The notes under the pieces: model-generated | What the model was told of the DNA's origin: nothing | Seen by the model: only the letters and a program-made list of their open reading frames with translations | Databases searched by the model: none | Translations under genes and position numbers: made by a program | Assembly (NCBI GenBank): GCA_028278085.1 | Contig: JANQFB010000325.1 | Span: 1 to 50,745, forward strand | Reading direction: 5' to 3' | Source of the DNA: Chitinophagales bacterium | Lineage (GTDB): Bacteria; Bacteroidota; Bacteroidia; Chitinophagales; JANQFB01 | DNA length: 50,745 bases | Shown: one piece after another, positions 25,933 through 32,434 of the stretch | Numbering within the stretch: position 1 is the first letter of the stretch | How the letters are laid out: each line of letters begins with the position of its first letter

Positions 25933-27189
25933 ATGGCAAAAACAAGATTCTTCCTTAAAGACCCAAAAGGGGACAAACCTACATTAGTTTACCTTTTCTT
26001 TAGCTTCAACAGCAATAGGTTGAAATATTCTACCGGGGAAATGATACACCCTAAGTACTGGAATAATGACAAGGCAGTGGAACGTGCAATTAATAGCAAA
26101 AAGTTTCCTGAATACCCGGAATTTAATCAAGCGTTGAATGATATTGAAACCCTTGTAAATAACATCCACCGGAGATTAAAAAATGATGGACACATTCCAA
26201 CGGTTGAAATGATCCGGGATGAACTGGATAAAAATTTGGGGAGGGTTAAAGTTGGTACTAATAAATCGTTTTTGGGTTACCTGGATGAATATATTGAAAT
26301 TACAAAAGTCAAAAAACGAGCTAACACAATTAAAAAGTTTAACGCCCTAAAAACCCATCTTGTTGATTTTCAAAAGATCAAACGGTTTAAACTATCCTTT
26401 GGGAAAATAGATATGTCATTCTTTGAGAAGTTTGAAAATTATTTAATGACCGAGACAGAAGATAAACCATCATTAGTTGATAACAGTATAGGTAAATATA
26501 TTGCAGCGTTAAAGGCGTTTCTCAACTGGACAGTTGAACGTGAATTAAATGCAAATTTGAAGTTTCAAAAGTTTCCAGTTTACCGTAGGGAGGCCGATAT
26601 TATTTATTTAACCGAATTGGAACTGATGAAGCTGTATGAGTTTGACCTTTCCCAAAAGAAACACTTAGAGCGAATACGTGATGCGTTTTGTTTTGGTTGT
26701 TTTACTGGTCTTCGATATAGCGACTATGCACAGATAACCTCCAAAGATATAAAGGAAGATAGTATTAAAATCCGGTCCGTCAAGACTAAGGATTTTCTCA
26801 ACGTTCCTTTGAATGATTATGCTATCGAGATACTTGAAAAATACAACTATCAATTGCCAGTAGTTGCCAACCAACCAATGAACCGGGCAGTAAAAGAGAT
26901 AGGAGAGATGGCCGGAATAGATACCCCCGTTATAATTACCAAGTTACAAGGCGGTAAAACAATTGAAACCCAAGGCCCAAAGTATGAGTTATTGAGTACC
27001 CATTGTGGACGTAGAACCTTTGTTACTTTATCACTGGAAAAAGGTATGAGGCCCGAAACTGTTATGAGTATAACAGGCCATAAGGACTATCAAACTTTTA
27101 AAAAATATGTAAAGATCACTGACAAGGTTAAAAAGGTCGAAATGAATCGAGTTTGGAAAAAACCTGAAACAGCATTAAAGGCTGTCTAA
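25933..27189 (+). CDS. Tyrosine recombinase (site-specific integrase)
   Basis: 418 residues, the normal size for Bacteroidota phage/transposon integrases. The N-terminal arm-binding and SAM-like core-binding domains cover about 1-215. In the catalytic domain, CFTGLRYSDYAQ gives Arg261, HCGRRTFVTLS gives His357 and Arg360, ITGHKDY gives His383, and FKKYVKI gives the nucleophile Tyr392. It integrates and, with the Xis-like protein, probably excises the element at tRNA-Glu. The gene reads inward from the left att site, with likely arm sites in its 5' region and a strong terminator behind it. Confidence 0.96.
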   Translation: MAKTRFFLKDPKGDKPTLVYLFFSFNSNRLKYSTGEMIHPKYWNNDKAVERAINSKKFPEYPEFNQALNDIETLVNNIHRRLKNDGHIPTVEMIRDELDKNLGRVKVGTNKSFLGYLDEYIEITKVKKRANTIKKFNALKTHLVDFQKIKRFKLSFGKIDMSFFEKFENYLMTETEDKPSLVDNSIGKYIAALKAFLNWTVERELNANLKFQKFPVYRREADIIYLTELELMKLYEFDLSQKKHLERIRDAFCFGCFTGLRYSDYAQITSKDIKEDSIKIRSVKTKDFLNVPLNDYAIEILEKYNYQLPVVANQPMNRAVKEIGEMAGIDTPVIITKLQGGKTIETQGPKYELLSTHCGRRTFVTLSLEKGMRPETVMSITGHKDYQTFKKYVKITDKVKKVEMNRVWKKPETALKAV

Positions 27190-27195
27190 AATACC

Positions 27196-27223
27196 GGGGG
27201 TAGCCGATTAGCTACCCCCTTTT
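27196..27223 (+). terminator. Rho-independent terminator after the integrase gene
   Basis: GGGGGTAGC (27196-27204) pairs perfectly with GCTACCCCC (27211-27219) around a 6-nt loop, followed by TTTT. It begins 7 bp after the integrase stop. Confidence 0.85.
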
Positions 27224-27250
27224 CATTTCTCTCATTGATACCCCGAAATC

Positions 27251-28012
27251 ATGGCAAAGAATTACACATTAGAAGATGTTAGCAAAATGTTGCACGAGGC
27301 CCAATTAGAAGCCCAAAAAGAATTTGAACATTGGAATAAATCGGAGTTGCCTAAATTGATCCGGGGATTATTTGTCGAAAAGGAAATTGAAAAATTAAAA
27401 GAGCTAAATAATGATTGCCTTTTACATTTAAACGAATTTCTAGCGAAAAATCCAATATTCGAGACTCTCACCCCGGATAATGTTAATAATGAAATTCTGA
27501 ACCTTGTAAATATGTCAGATAATTTCATCCCATTTAAACCATGTAAGGTTATTACATGCAATGAAGAAAACACAAACTTTGAAAGGTGCAAGAAACTTTA
27601 CTTATTGAATACCTATTACAGTCTCTTGTTGGACTATTCAAAAGACCGGATAAATGAGTTAGCAGGGGGTGAGCCGAAAATCGAACCATTAGAAAACCCA
27701 ATAGACCTGAATACGATTCCCGGACGTGTTATGCTGTTTGAGTATTTGGGATTGATAGACTTCTTAACAGAAAAATATGAGATCACCTTTCAAAGTACTA
27801 CCATGTCAAAAACTTTAGGGTATCTCATGCAGGAAAACCCGGACAGTATAAGGCCATATCTTTCAAGTCTTCGCGTGTTCCAAAAAGGTAAAAATAACCC
27901 CAAAAATTCTAAATCGCTAACCCAAGTTATTAAGACTTTGGAAGACTTGAAATTGAAACCTGACCTTGTGCCAAAGGTCCAAAACGACCTCAAAAAAATA
28001 ACATCCGAATAA
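27251..28012 (+). CDS. Unknown protein of the integrated element
   Basis: 253 residues, soluble and largely helical: YTLEDVSKMLHEAQLEAQKE at the start, a middle segment with CKVITCNEENTNFERCKKLY, and a C-terminal helical region (KSLTQVIKTLEDLKLKPDLV). The C-terminal third (TTMSKTLGYLMQENPDSIRP) resembles proteins often found next to integrases in Bacteroidota elements. No catalytic motif or HTH can be named. The ATG lies six bases after the CTCATTGAT-type motif shared with its neighbours. Confidence 0.75.
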   Translation: MAKNYTLEDVSKMLHEAQLEAQKEFEHWNKSELPKLIRGLFVEKEIEKLKELNNDCLLHLNEFLAKNPIFETLTPDNVNNEILNLVNMSDNFIPFKPCKVITCNEENTNFERCKKLYLLNTYYSLLLDYSKDRINELAGGEPKIEPLENPIDLNTIPGRVMLFEYLGLIDFLTEKYEITFQSTTMSKTLGYLMQENPDSIRPYLSSLRVFQKGKNNPKNSKSLTQVIKTLEDLKLKPDLVPKVQNDLKKITSE

Positions 28013-28070
28013 AAAGAATAAAACTTGTGGGAACCCTCAATAAATCCTACAAAATTCCTACCTCAATTTT

Positions 28071-28098
28071 GGCAAAGAACAATCAAAAAATCTTTGCC
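28071..28098. promoter_or_regulatory. Inverted repeat just before the Xis-like gene
   Basis: GGCAAAGA (28071-28078) and TCTTTGCC (28091-28098) are perfect 8-bp inverted repeats, 12 bp apart, ending two bases before the ATG at 28101. It is either an operator or, in the mRNA, a hairpin that would sequester the start region. Confidence 0.55.
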
Positions 28099-28100
28099 TT

Positions 28101-28403
28101 ATGCAACAACAAATACTTATTACTATTCCCATCGACCAATTCGAGACAAGACAAAAAGAATTAATTAGAGAGGTACTGGCTGAACAACCAACACCTGAAC
28201 CCACTTCCCCAGAGTCCCCCGATTACCTCACCCGCAAAGAGACAGCCAAACTATTAAGAATCTCACTCCCTACCTTACACGAATGGACTAAGTCAGGGGA
28301 TTTGAAATCTTATCGTATTGCCGGGAAGATTCGGTACAAGACAGCCGAAATTGAAGCTGCATTTAAACAGGTAGATGTATTGAAATACAAAAGGAAAGTA
28401 TAA
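28101..28403 (+). CDS. Excisionase-like helix-turn-helix protein
   Basis: 100 residues: a charged, Pro-rich N-terminal third (RQKELIREVLAEQPTPEPTS) followed by a MerR/excisionase-type winged HTH (YLTRKETAKLLRISLPTLHE, then WTKSGDLKSYRIAGKIRYKT and AEIEAAF). This is the usual 'HTH_17' layout seen beside integrases in Bacteroidota elements. It probably binds near the att sites to direct excision and may also regulate transcription. It precedes the Rep-like gene by about 50 bp. Confidence 0.8.
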   Translation: MQQQILITIPIDQFETRQKELIREVLAEQPTPEPTSPESPDYLTRKETAKLLRISLPTLHEWTKSGDLKSYRIAGKIRYKTAEIEAAFKQVDVLKYKRKV

Positions 28404-28451
28404 TGCGGACCATCATAAAAAAGGGCAACTTTTTACGGCTGCCCTACCTCA

Positions 28452-29774
28452 TTGATTAACCGCAGTTATGACAACTACAGAAATCCCTACAAAGGTACGT
28501 TTTTGATTGACTTCATCAAAATACAAGATTTACCCATAGATCATAATGATCTCATTAATTCTCCGTATCTGGAATTTGAAGGTAAGTATAACCGACTAAC
28601 AGGAGAAATCTATGAATTTCCATTGTCTGCTGAATACAATAAAATAACATTCTCAATCAATGATAATGCTAAGTATAGAGTAGATAACCCCAGCATTCCA
28701 TATAAAATCCATTGCAACGTTTCCGGGAGTATCCACAAGTACTTTGATGCAAATGATAGCAACGCATCAGATTTTACTTATCGGCAGCTAATTGATTCCA
28801 TCATAGAAATATGTTCCAAGTTCAGGCTAAACCCCTTTAAATGCGTTCTAACGAATGTAGAGTTTGGAGTTAACATAATACCGCCAATACCATCTGACAA
28901 GGCTCTACGTAATCTTATTAATCATTGGGGTCATGAATTTACACACGTGGGAGGTAAGGCCAAAGGTAAGGAATGCTGTAAACAACAATACTGGATCAAA
29001 ATATATGATAAGAACTGGAAAAGAAAATCGGGTCATGAACTATTACGAATAGAGATCCATGTTGCTAAGATGAATTATCTAACAGAGATCGGAATAAGAA
29101 CGTTAGCGGATTTATTGAGCCTGGATAAAATAATGCAATTAGGAGCAAAATTAGAGGCTATATGGAACGGTATACGATATTTTGATGATACCCTACTTTT
29201 TGATAAAATGAATGATAAGGAGCGTTCATTTATGAATCAATGGAGAAACCCGATCTACTGGCAGGAACTAAAGGAAATTAAATATACAACCTACAAATAT
29301 CACGGCAAAAGGTTCAAAGAAATTACAGAGAAATACAGCCGGGATCACCGGCAAAAACAAATAGGATCACTTATCAAAAAAAAGTGCGCTGAACTATTAA
29401 TCTGTGATCAGGAAACACTATCCAAATTAACCATTTTCTTAGATCAATATTCTAAGGCCAAAACTATCCAAATTACTACTCCTAGTATAGAATTAATCAT
29501 TCCAGAAACACACACAACTCTATCACCTAATAATGGACAAGAAAAAAGAAGATGCAAAACATGTGGGAAGGATATATCAAACCAGAAGGAAGATAGTTTT
29601 TTTTGTAGTGCAAAGTATGTAGGAGAAGAAAGAGCAAAACAATGCCGGAACGCCGATAGTAATCCTAGGAATTACATTAAGAGAAAGATTAATAGGATAC
29701 ACATGTATCCAGTACTATTTGATCCAAATAGATACCTGGTACTAAATGAAGATCAAAAGAAGTTATTAGCATAA
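28452..29774 (+). CDS. Replication-initiator-like protein of the element (5' end uncertain)
   Basis: About 440 residues. Segments such as YLEFEGKYNRLTGEIYEFPL, VSGSIHKYFDANDSNASDFT, CVLTNVEFGVNI, QYWIKIYDKNWKRKSGHELL and RIEIHVAKMNYLTEIGIRTL match a conserved protein found in many small Bacteroidota elements and resembling gene II/X-type rolling-circle initiators of filamentous phages. This is inferred from pattern, not proven. A zinc-ribbon-like C-terminal segment (RRCKTCGKDISNQKEDSFFC) adds DNA binding. The open frame can only start at TTG 28452, inside the shared leader motif. An ATG at 28468, at the spacing used by the gene at 27251, reads MTTTEIPTKVRF and then stops; one extra T in the five-T run at 28500-28504 would join it to the main frame. 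A 6-bp hairpin (28422-28445) precedes it. Confidence 0.75.
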   Translation: MINRSYDNYRNPYKGTFLIDFIKIQDLPIDHNDLINSPYLEFEGKYNRLTGEIYEFPLSAEYNKITFSINDNAKYRVDNPSIPYKIHCNVSGSIHKYFDANDSNASDFTYRQLIDSIIEICSKFRLNPFKCVLTNVEFGVNIIPPIPSDKALRNLINHWGHEFTHVGGKAKGKECCKQQYWIKIYDKNWKRKSGHELLRIEIHVAKMNYLTEIGIRTLADLLSLDKIMQLGAKLEAIWNGIRYFDDTLLFDKMNDKERSFMNQWRNPIYWQELKEIKYTTYKYHGKRFKEITEKYSRDHRQKQIGSLIKKKCAELLICDQETLSKLTIFLDQYSKAKTIQITTPSIELIIPETHTTLSPNNGQEKRRCKTCGKDISNQKEDSFFCSAKYVGEERAKQCRNADSNPRNYIKRKINRIHMYPVLFDPNRYLVLNEDQKKLLA

Positions 29775-29832
29775 TTTGAATGCAATCACCACAAGTACCA
29801 TACATGGGATTTACGGCCATTTATCCCTTTAT

Positions 29833-29880
29833 AGGGGTTACCCCTTACAAAAGGTAGAAATGCGCTAAAATGCCGTTTCT
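29833..29880. other. Hairpins downstream of the Rep-like gene, possible origin
   Basis: AGGGG-TTA-CCCCT (29833-29845) is a perfect short hairpin. Ten bases on, AGAAA (29856-29860) and TTTCT (29876-29880) flank a GC-poor loop. Such clusters next to a rolling-circle initiator gene may form its origin, but no nick site can be named. The rest of 29775-29996 shows nothing further. Confidence 0.3.
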
Positions 29881-29996
29881 GCATACGGAGAACATGAATC
29901 TTGATTAGTACCCGGATTTAGTAATATTATCTATATGGCTATCGCTGTTATGGTCCCTGGGTCCACATCTGAAATTTAGGAAACATTTTATTAATG

Positions 29997-30227
29997 CTAA
30001 ATATCAAAATCAAATAATTCCTTCATTGAAACGCTTAACCCTTTAGCAATCCTGTAAACTGTTGAAGTAGAAACATTATGCTCTCCTCTTTCTATTCGAC
30101 CTATCTGCTTACCATGATTTTCAATTAAATTGCCTAATTGTTCCTGGGTTAGCTTGCGTTCGTTACGCAATTGCCTTATTCGCCTGCCCAACGCCTTTAA
30201 AAATTCTTCATCCCTGACATATTCCAT
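29997..30227 (-). CDS. XRE-family repressor-like regulator
   Basis: 76 residues, nearly all one Cro/C1-type HTH domain: LGRRIRQLRNERKLTQEQLG, NLIENHGKQIGRIERGEHNV, YRIAKGLSVSMKELF. It is transcribed against the rest of the element's genes, the usual position of an element repressor. A perfect dyad (30230-30243) lies three bases before its ATG. It probably represses its own gene and the element's forward genes. Confidence 0.88.
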   Translation of the reverse strand: MEYVRDEEFLKALGRRIRQLRNERKLTQEQLGNLIENHGKQIGRIERGEHNVSTSTVYRIAKGLSVSMKELFDFDI

Positions 30228-30229
30228 GA

Positions 30230-30243
30230 ATGCAAGTTTGCAT
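30230..30243. promoter_or_regulatory. Dyad operator candidate for the XRE regulator
   Basis: ATGCAA-GT-TTGCAT is a perfect 6-bp inverted repeat with a 2-bp spacer, immediately upstream of the regulator start. A second, weaker dyad ATTTG-TAG-CAAAT lies at 30269-30281. The pair may form a two-site autoregulatory operator. Confidence 0.5.
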
Positions 30244-30461
30244 ATTGCCAGAAATTATAAAACCACATATTTGTAGCAAATAATTGTCGGTTTTCTTGGA
30301 TACAATGATAGAGTTCTATAATTTGGCTGGTACATATTATTGCATTAGTCGCTCCCTGCGTCAAAAACTGGTGATTTTTTAGAAATACAGGGATTTTGAT
30401 TAATGCCCACATCCTGGCTATTGCCCGTATGCTTGCGGGTAACTAGTCGGGATTAAGTTAA

Positions 30462-30535
30462 ACGTGGGCATAGTTCGTCTGTATTTCGGGTATACCAGTA
30501 CCTTGACGTAAGGCGGCTATGTCCCACGTTTTTTT
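30462..30535 (+). ncRNA. Structured RNA candidate (or single-strand DNA origin) in the element
   Basis: ACGTGGGCATAG (30462-30473) pairs with CTATGTCCCACGT (30517-30529), 12 bp with one bulged A. Inside are two hairpins, CTGTAT/ATACCAG (about 30479-30498) and CCTT-GACGT-AAGG (30501-30513), giving a three-way junction. Seven Ts follow directly (30529-30535), as in a rho-independent terminator. A further hairpin CCCG...CGGG lies at 30424-30439. No ORF crosses it convincingly. It could be a small RNA (for example antisense or copy-control), or a folded ssDNA origin/packaging signal. Confidence 0.5.
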
Positions 30536-30556
30536 ATGCCTTAAACTCATGTAAAC

Positions 30557-30742
30557 ATGAAATCTAAACAATCAAAGAAACTCTGCAAACAAGTAGACAA
30601 CCTGCAATTAGAAATTGAAACATTGACAGCTACCGTCGAGATGTGTTTAACCCGGCAAAGTGAGTTTATTAAAACAGTTAATACCGTATCTACCAACGCC
30701 AAAGACTGTATTGCCGATATAAAGGCAACCCTATCCAAGTAG
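30557..30742 (+). CDS. Small coiled-coil protein of the element
   Basis: 61 residues with a heptad pattern (KLCKQVDNLQLEIETLTATV, SEFIKTVNTVSTNAKDCI), no HTH and no membrane helix. It begins 21 bp after the T-run of the structured element. The function is unknown; its shortness makes it provisional, but the hydrophobic heptads look selected. Confidence 0.5.
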   Translation: MKSKQSKKLCKQVDNLQLEIETLTATVEMCLTRQSEFIKTVNTVSTNAKDCIADIKATLSK

Positions 30743-30831
30743 TTCCAGGATAAAACTTCATTTTATTAATTCACGGCCCTACCTGCTATTTGTAGGTAGT
30801 GGCCTATTATTTCATTCCAAAAAGGATCATC

Positions 30832-31107
30832 ATGGAATATGATATTTTATATGTTATCGCATACGATAGGCGTATTGGATACTGGATATTGATCACAGAG
30901 AATATTATGGATGAGAATGAAGGGTATTCAGAATCGGGATTTAAAACGCTATCAGAGGCAAAAGAAGTAGTAACACATGAAATCAACCTGGTTAATGAAC
31001 TTGAAAAGGATAAGAAAGTAATTGAGGTAGATATTAGTGATCGTTCTGATGGCTTAGATTCAGAGGGAATAACAAGATTAATTGTTGAAATGCTCAATCG
31101 CTCCTGA
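30832..31107 (+). CDS. Small acidic protein of unknown function
   Basis: 91 residues from ATG 30832, chosen over an in-frame GTG at 30799 because AAAGGA lies about 6 bases upstream of the ATG. The sequence is acidic and mixed alpha/beta (YDILYVIAYDRRIGYWILIT, GFKTLSEAKEVVTHEINLVN, DRSDGLDSEGITRLIVEMLN). It resembles small single-domain proteins with a beta-alpha-beta start; no family is recognised. It is probably cargo of the integrated element. Confidence 0.55.
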   Translation: MEYDILYVIAYDRRIGYWILITENIMDENEGYSESGFKTLSEAKEVVTHEINLVNELEKDKKVIEVDISDRSDGLDSEGITRLIVEMLNRS

Positions 31108-31147
31108 AGATGAAAAGAGGCAAAGAGAGAAATTAATTAGACTTGTC

Positions 31148-31168
31148 AAAAAAAAGGGGAAGATCCCC
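31148..31168 (-). terminator. Minus-strand terminator after the 71-residue gene
   Basis: On the minus strand GGGGA-TCT-TCCCC is followed by eight Ts (plus-strand A-run 31148-31155). It supports transcription of the minus-strand gene at 31330-31545. Confidence 0.65.
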
Positions 31169-31217
31169 AACACCCGATATAATCACCCCCACAATTTTCA
31201 AAAATTCAGACAATTGT

Positions 31218-31242
31218 ATACTAAAGTAGTATAATTTAGTAT
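31218..31242. promoter_or_regulatory. 8-bp inverted repeat, operator-like
   Basis: ATACTAAA (31218-31225) and TTTAGTAT (31235-31242) are perfect inverted repeats with a 9-bp spacer, in a gene-free gap of the element. The binding protein is unknown. Confidence 0.4.
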
Positions 31243-31329
31243 GGCACGGGGGAAGATTAACACGAATAAAGTACACTAAGTCTACTATAATAATCTTAGA
31301 TAAAGCTTGGAAAAATAAAGCGAGCAAAA

Positions 31330-31545
31330 TCATTCTTGGCTCTTTAACCACGATTGGACTTTTTCTTCCATTTTGGCCTCGGCTTCATTTCGGGTTTTGC
31401 CATAAGTTTCACTAAATTGATCACCTATCTCTTTATCCTTGACCCCATTTTTATATGTAACCATCCGCACTTTTGCAACATATTTAAATGTGCCAATTGG
31501 TTCCATTGGGTCTACAATAATATAATAACCGTAGTTTTTATTCAT
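31330..31545 (-). CDS. Small protein of unknown function (minus strand, element)
   Basis: 71 residues beginning NKNYGYYIIVDPMEPIGTFK and ending in an amphipathic helix (GKTRNEAEAKMEEKVQSWLK). It has the look of a small single-domain protein. A clear terminator lies about 160 bp downstream on the same strand, which supports it being a real gene. No function can be given. Confidence 0.5.
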   Translation of the reverse strand: MNKNYGYYIIVDPMEPIGTFKYVAKVRMVTYKNGVKDKEIGDQFSETYGKTRNEAEAKMEEKVQSWLKSQE

Positions 31546-31620
31546 TTCTTGAAGTAAACTTTCGCAAGCGTTCTTCTAAAGTTATAGTTTTTTATTCACT
31601 TATTTTTTAATTTTAGTATC

Positions 31621-31899
31621 ATGCCATTTGAAACCGGACATACAAAGCAGGGAGGACGTAAAGCAGGAACACGCAACAAAACAACACTGGCGGTTAAGGA
31701 GAAGATTCAACAGTTTATCGACGGTTACACCATTGAAGAAATGCAGGAGGATTTTAAAAAATTAGAACCATTAGAGAAGTTGAAATTATTTACAGCGATG
31801 ATCGAATTTGTGCAACCTAAATTGCAACGTACCAATGCGATTATTGAAGATCATACCATAAATGTAACAGTTGGAGGAAAATCTTATAAGAAACGGTAA
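31621..31899 (+). CDS. DUF5681-like small basic protein
   Basis: 92 residues opening with HTKQGGRKAGTRNKTTLAVK. The 'GGR..GT.NK.T' block is AT-hook-like and common in small proteins of Bacteroidota phages and islands. A helical segment follows (IEEMQEDFKKLEPLEKLKLF, TAMIEFVQPKLQR). Such proteins are sometimes annotated as phage packaging or DNA-binding proteins, but the role is unproven. It is the last gene before the right att site. Confidence 0.65.
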   Translation: MPFETGHTKQGGRKAGTRNKTTLAVKEKIQQFIDGYTIEEMQEDFKKLEPLEKLKLFTAMIEFVQPKLQRTNAIIEDHTINVTVGGKSYKKR

Positions 31900-31952
31900 A
31901 TGAGCACACCTATTGATGAAGTAGTCTGTAATTGGGATCAAAACGGTTCAAA

Positions 31953-31972
31953 GTGTCCCCCCTAGTGTCCCC
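31953..31972. promoter_or_regulatory. Probable integrase arm-type sites, right end
   Basis: GTGTCCCC at 31953-31960 and again at 31965-31972, in direct orientation with 12-bp spacing. This is the same arrangement as at the left end (25854-25873). Confidence 0.6.
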
Positions 31973-32028
31973 CAAAAGAATATGACCCCTACAAACGATT
32001 GATTTTCAGGAGAGTATATTGTGAAGTT

Positions 32029-32051
32029 GCAGCCCCTAGGAGAATCGAACT
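32029..32051. other. Right attachment site, within tRNA-Glu
   Basis: 23 bp identical to 25721-25743. It contains the 3' acceptor strand and part of the T-arm of the tRNA-Glu gene, so integration left the tRNA intact. Confidence 0.9.
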
Positions 32052-32101
32052 CCTGTTTTCAGAATGAAAATCTGACGTCCTAACCACTAGACGAAGGGGC
32101 C
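32030..32101 (-). tRNA. tRNA-Glu (anticodon TTC)
   Basis: On the minus strand the 72-nt sequence starts GGCCCCTTCGTCTAGTGGTT. It has a 7-bp acceptor stem closing with a G-U pair, an anticodon stem TCAGA/TCTGA with loop TTTTCAT (anticodon TTC), and a T-loop with GTTCGATTC. CCA is not encoded. It is the integration target of the element to its left. Its original terminator is now 6.3 kb away, at 25679-25710. Confidence 0.96.
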
Positions 32102-32156
32102 AAATACCACTTCTTACCTGCCGTAGCGGAATGCGAAGGCAGGAAACGAAGGGGCC
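32091..32156. repeat. Duplicated tRNA 5' end flanking a REP-like palindrome
   Basis: ACGAAGGGGCC at 32091-32101 (the 5' end of tRNA-Glu) is repeated at 32146-32156. Between them is a palindrome with arms CCTGCC (32117-32122) and GGCAGG (32138-32143). The rest of 32157-32434 has no gene; a frame at 32263-32535 overlaps gap and is chance. Confidence 0.55.
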
Positions 32157-32422
32157 GTGCTATATTTTAGCGTGTGCAAATTTAGAATATTTTCAATCAA
32201 AATCATAAACACCCAAAAATTATTTTTTAACCCTTACCCCCTATCCTTACATCTCTGATCGGTTGACCAAGACTTACGAAAAATCGTATACCCCGGTCCG
32301 GGCATCTCTCCTTTTACGCCATTTGAAGCATTTGGATACATACCTCCTTCGCCGGAGTTGCCGCTACAACAGGCTCCGGTATTTTTTCCGGGGAAAGGGA
32401 ATCGATTTTATCCCGGATCAGT

Positions 32423-32430
32423 TAAATTTG
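32423..32430 (+). promoter_or_regulatory. Bacteroidota -7 promoter element of gap
   Basis: TAAATTTG matches TAnnTTTG and ends four bases before the ATG at 32435. Transcription should start at or next to the start codon, the same architecture as at the AraC-type gene. No convincing -33 element is visible. Confidence 0.45.
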
Positions 32431-32434
32431 CGTC

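Larger units (their letters stand above)
25721..32051. mobile_element. Integrated element of about 6.3 kb in tRNA-Glu (integrase, Xis-like, Rep-like, XRE repressor)
   Basis: It is bounded by 23-bp identical direct repeats (25721-25743 and 32029-32051), the right one being the 3' end of an intact tRNA-Glu gene. Inside are a tyrosine integrase next to the left end, a conserved unknown gene, an excisionase-like HTH protein, a Rep-like protein, an XRE repressor on the opposite strand and small genes of unknown function. Base composition is visibly more AT-rich than the flanking genes. Paired GTGTCCCC repeats near both ends look like integrase arm sites. No relaxase, capsid or conjugation gene is present, so it is either a satellite, a mobilised plasmid-like element or a small ssDNA-replicon type element. 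Confidence 0.85.

Noticed and set aside
30197..30412. 71-codon minus-strand frame upstream of the XRE gene
   Set aside because: It overlaps the XRE start and the dyad operator; irregular composition with no domain.
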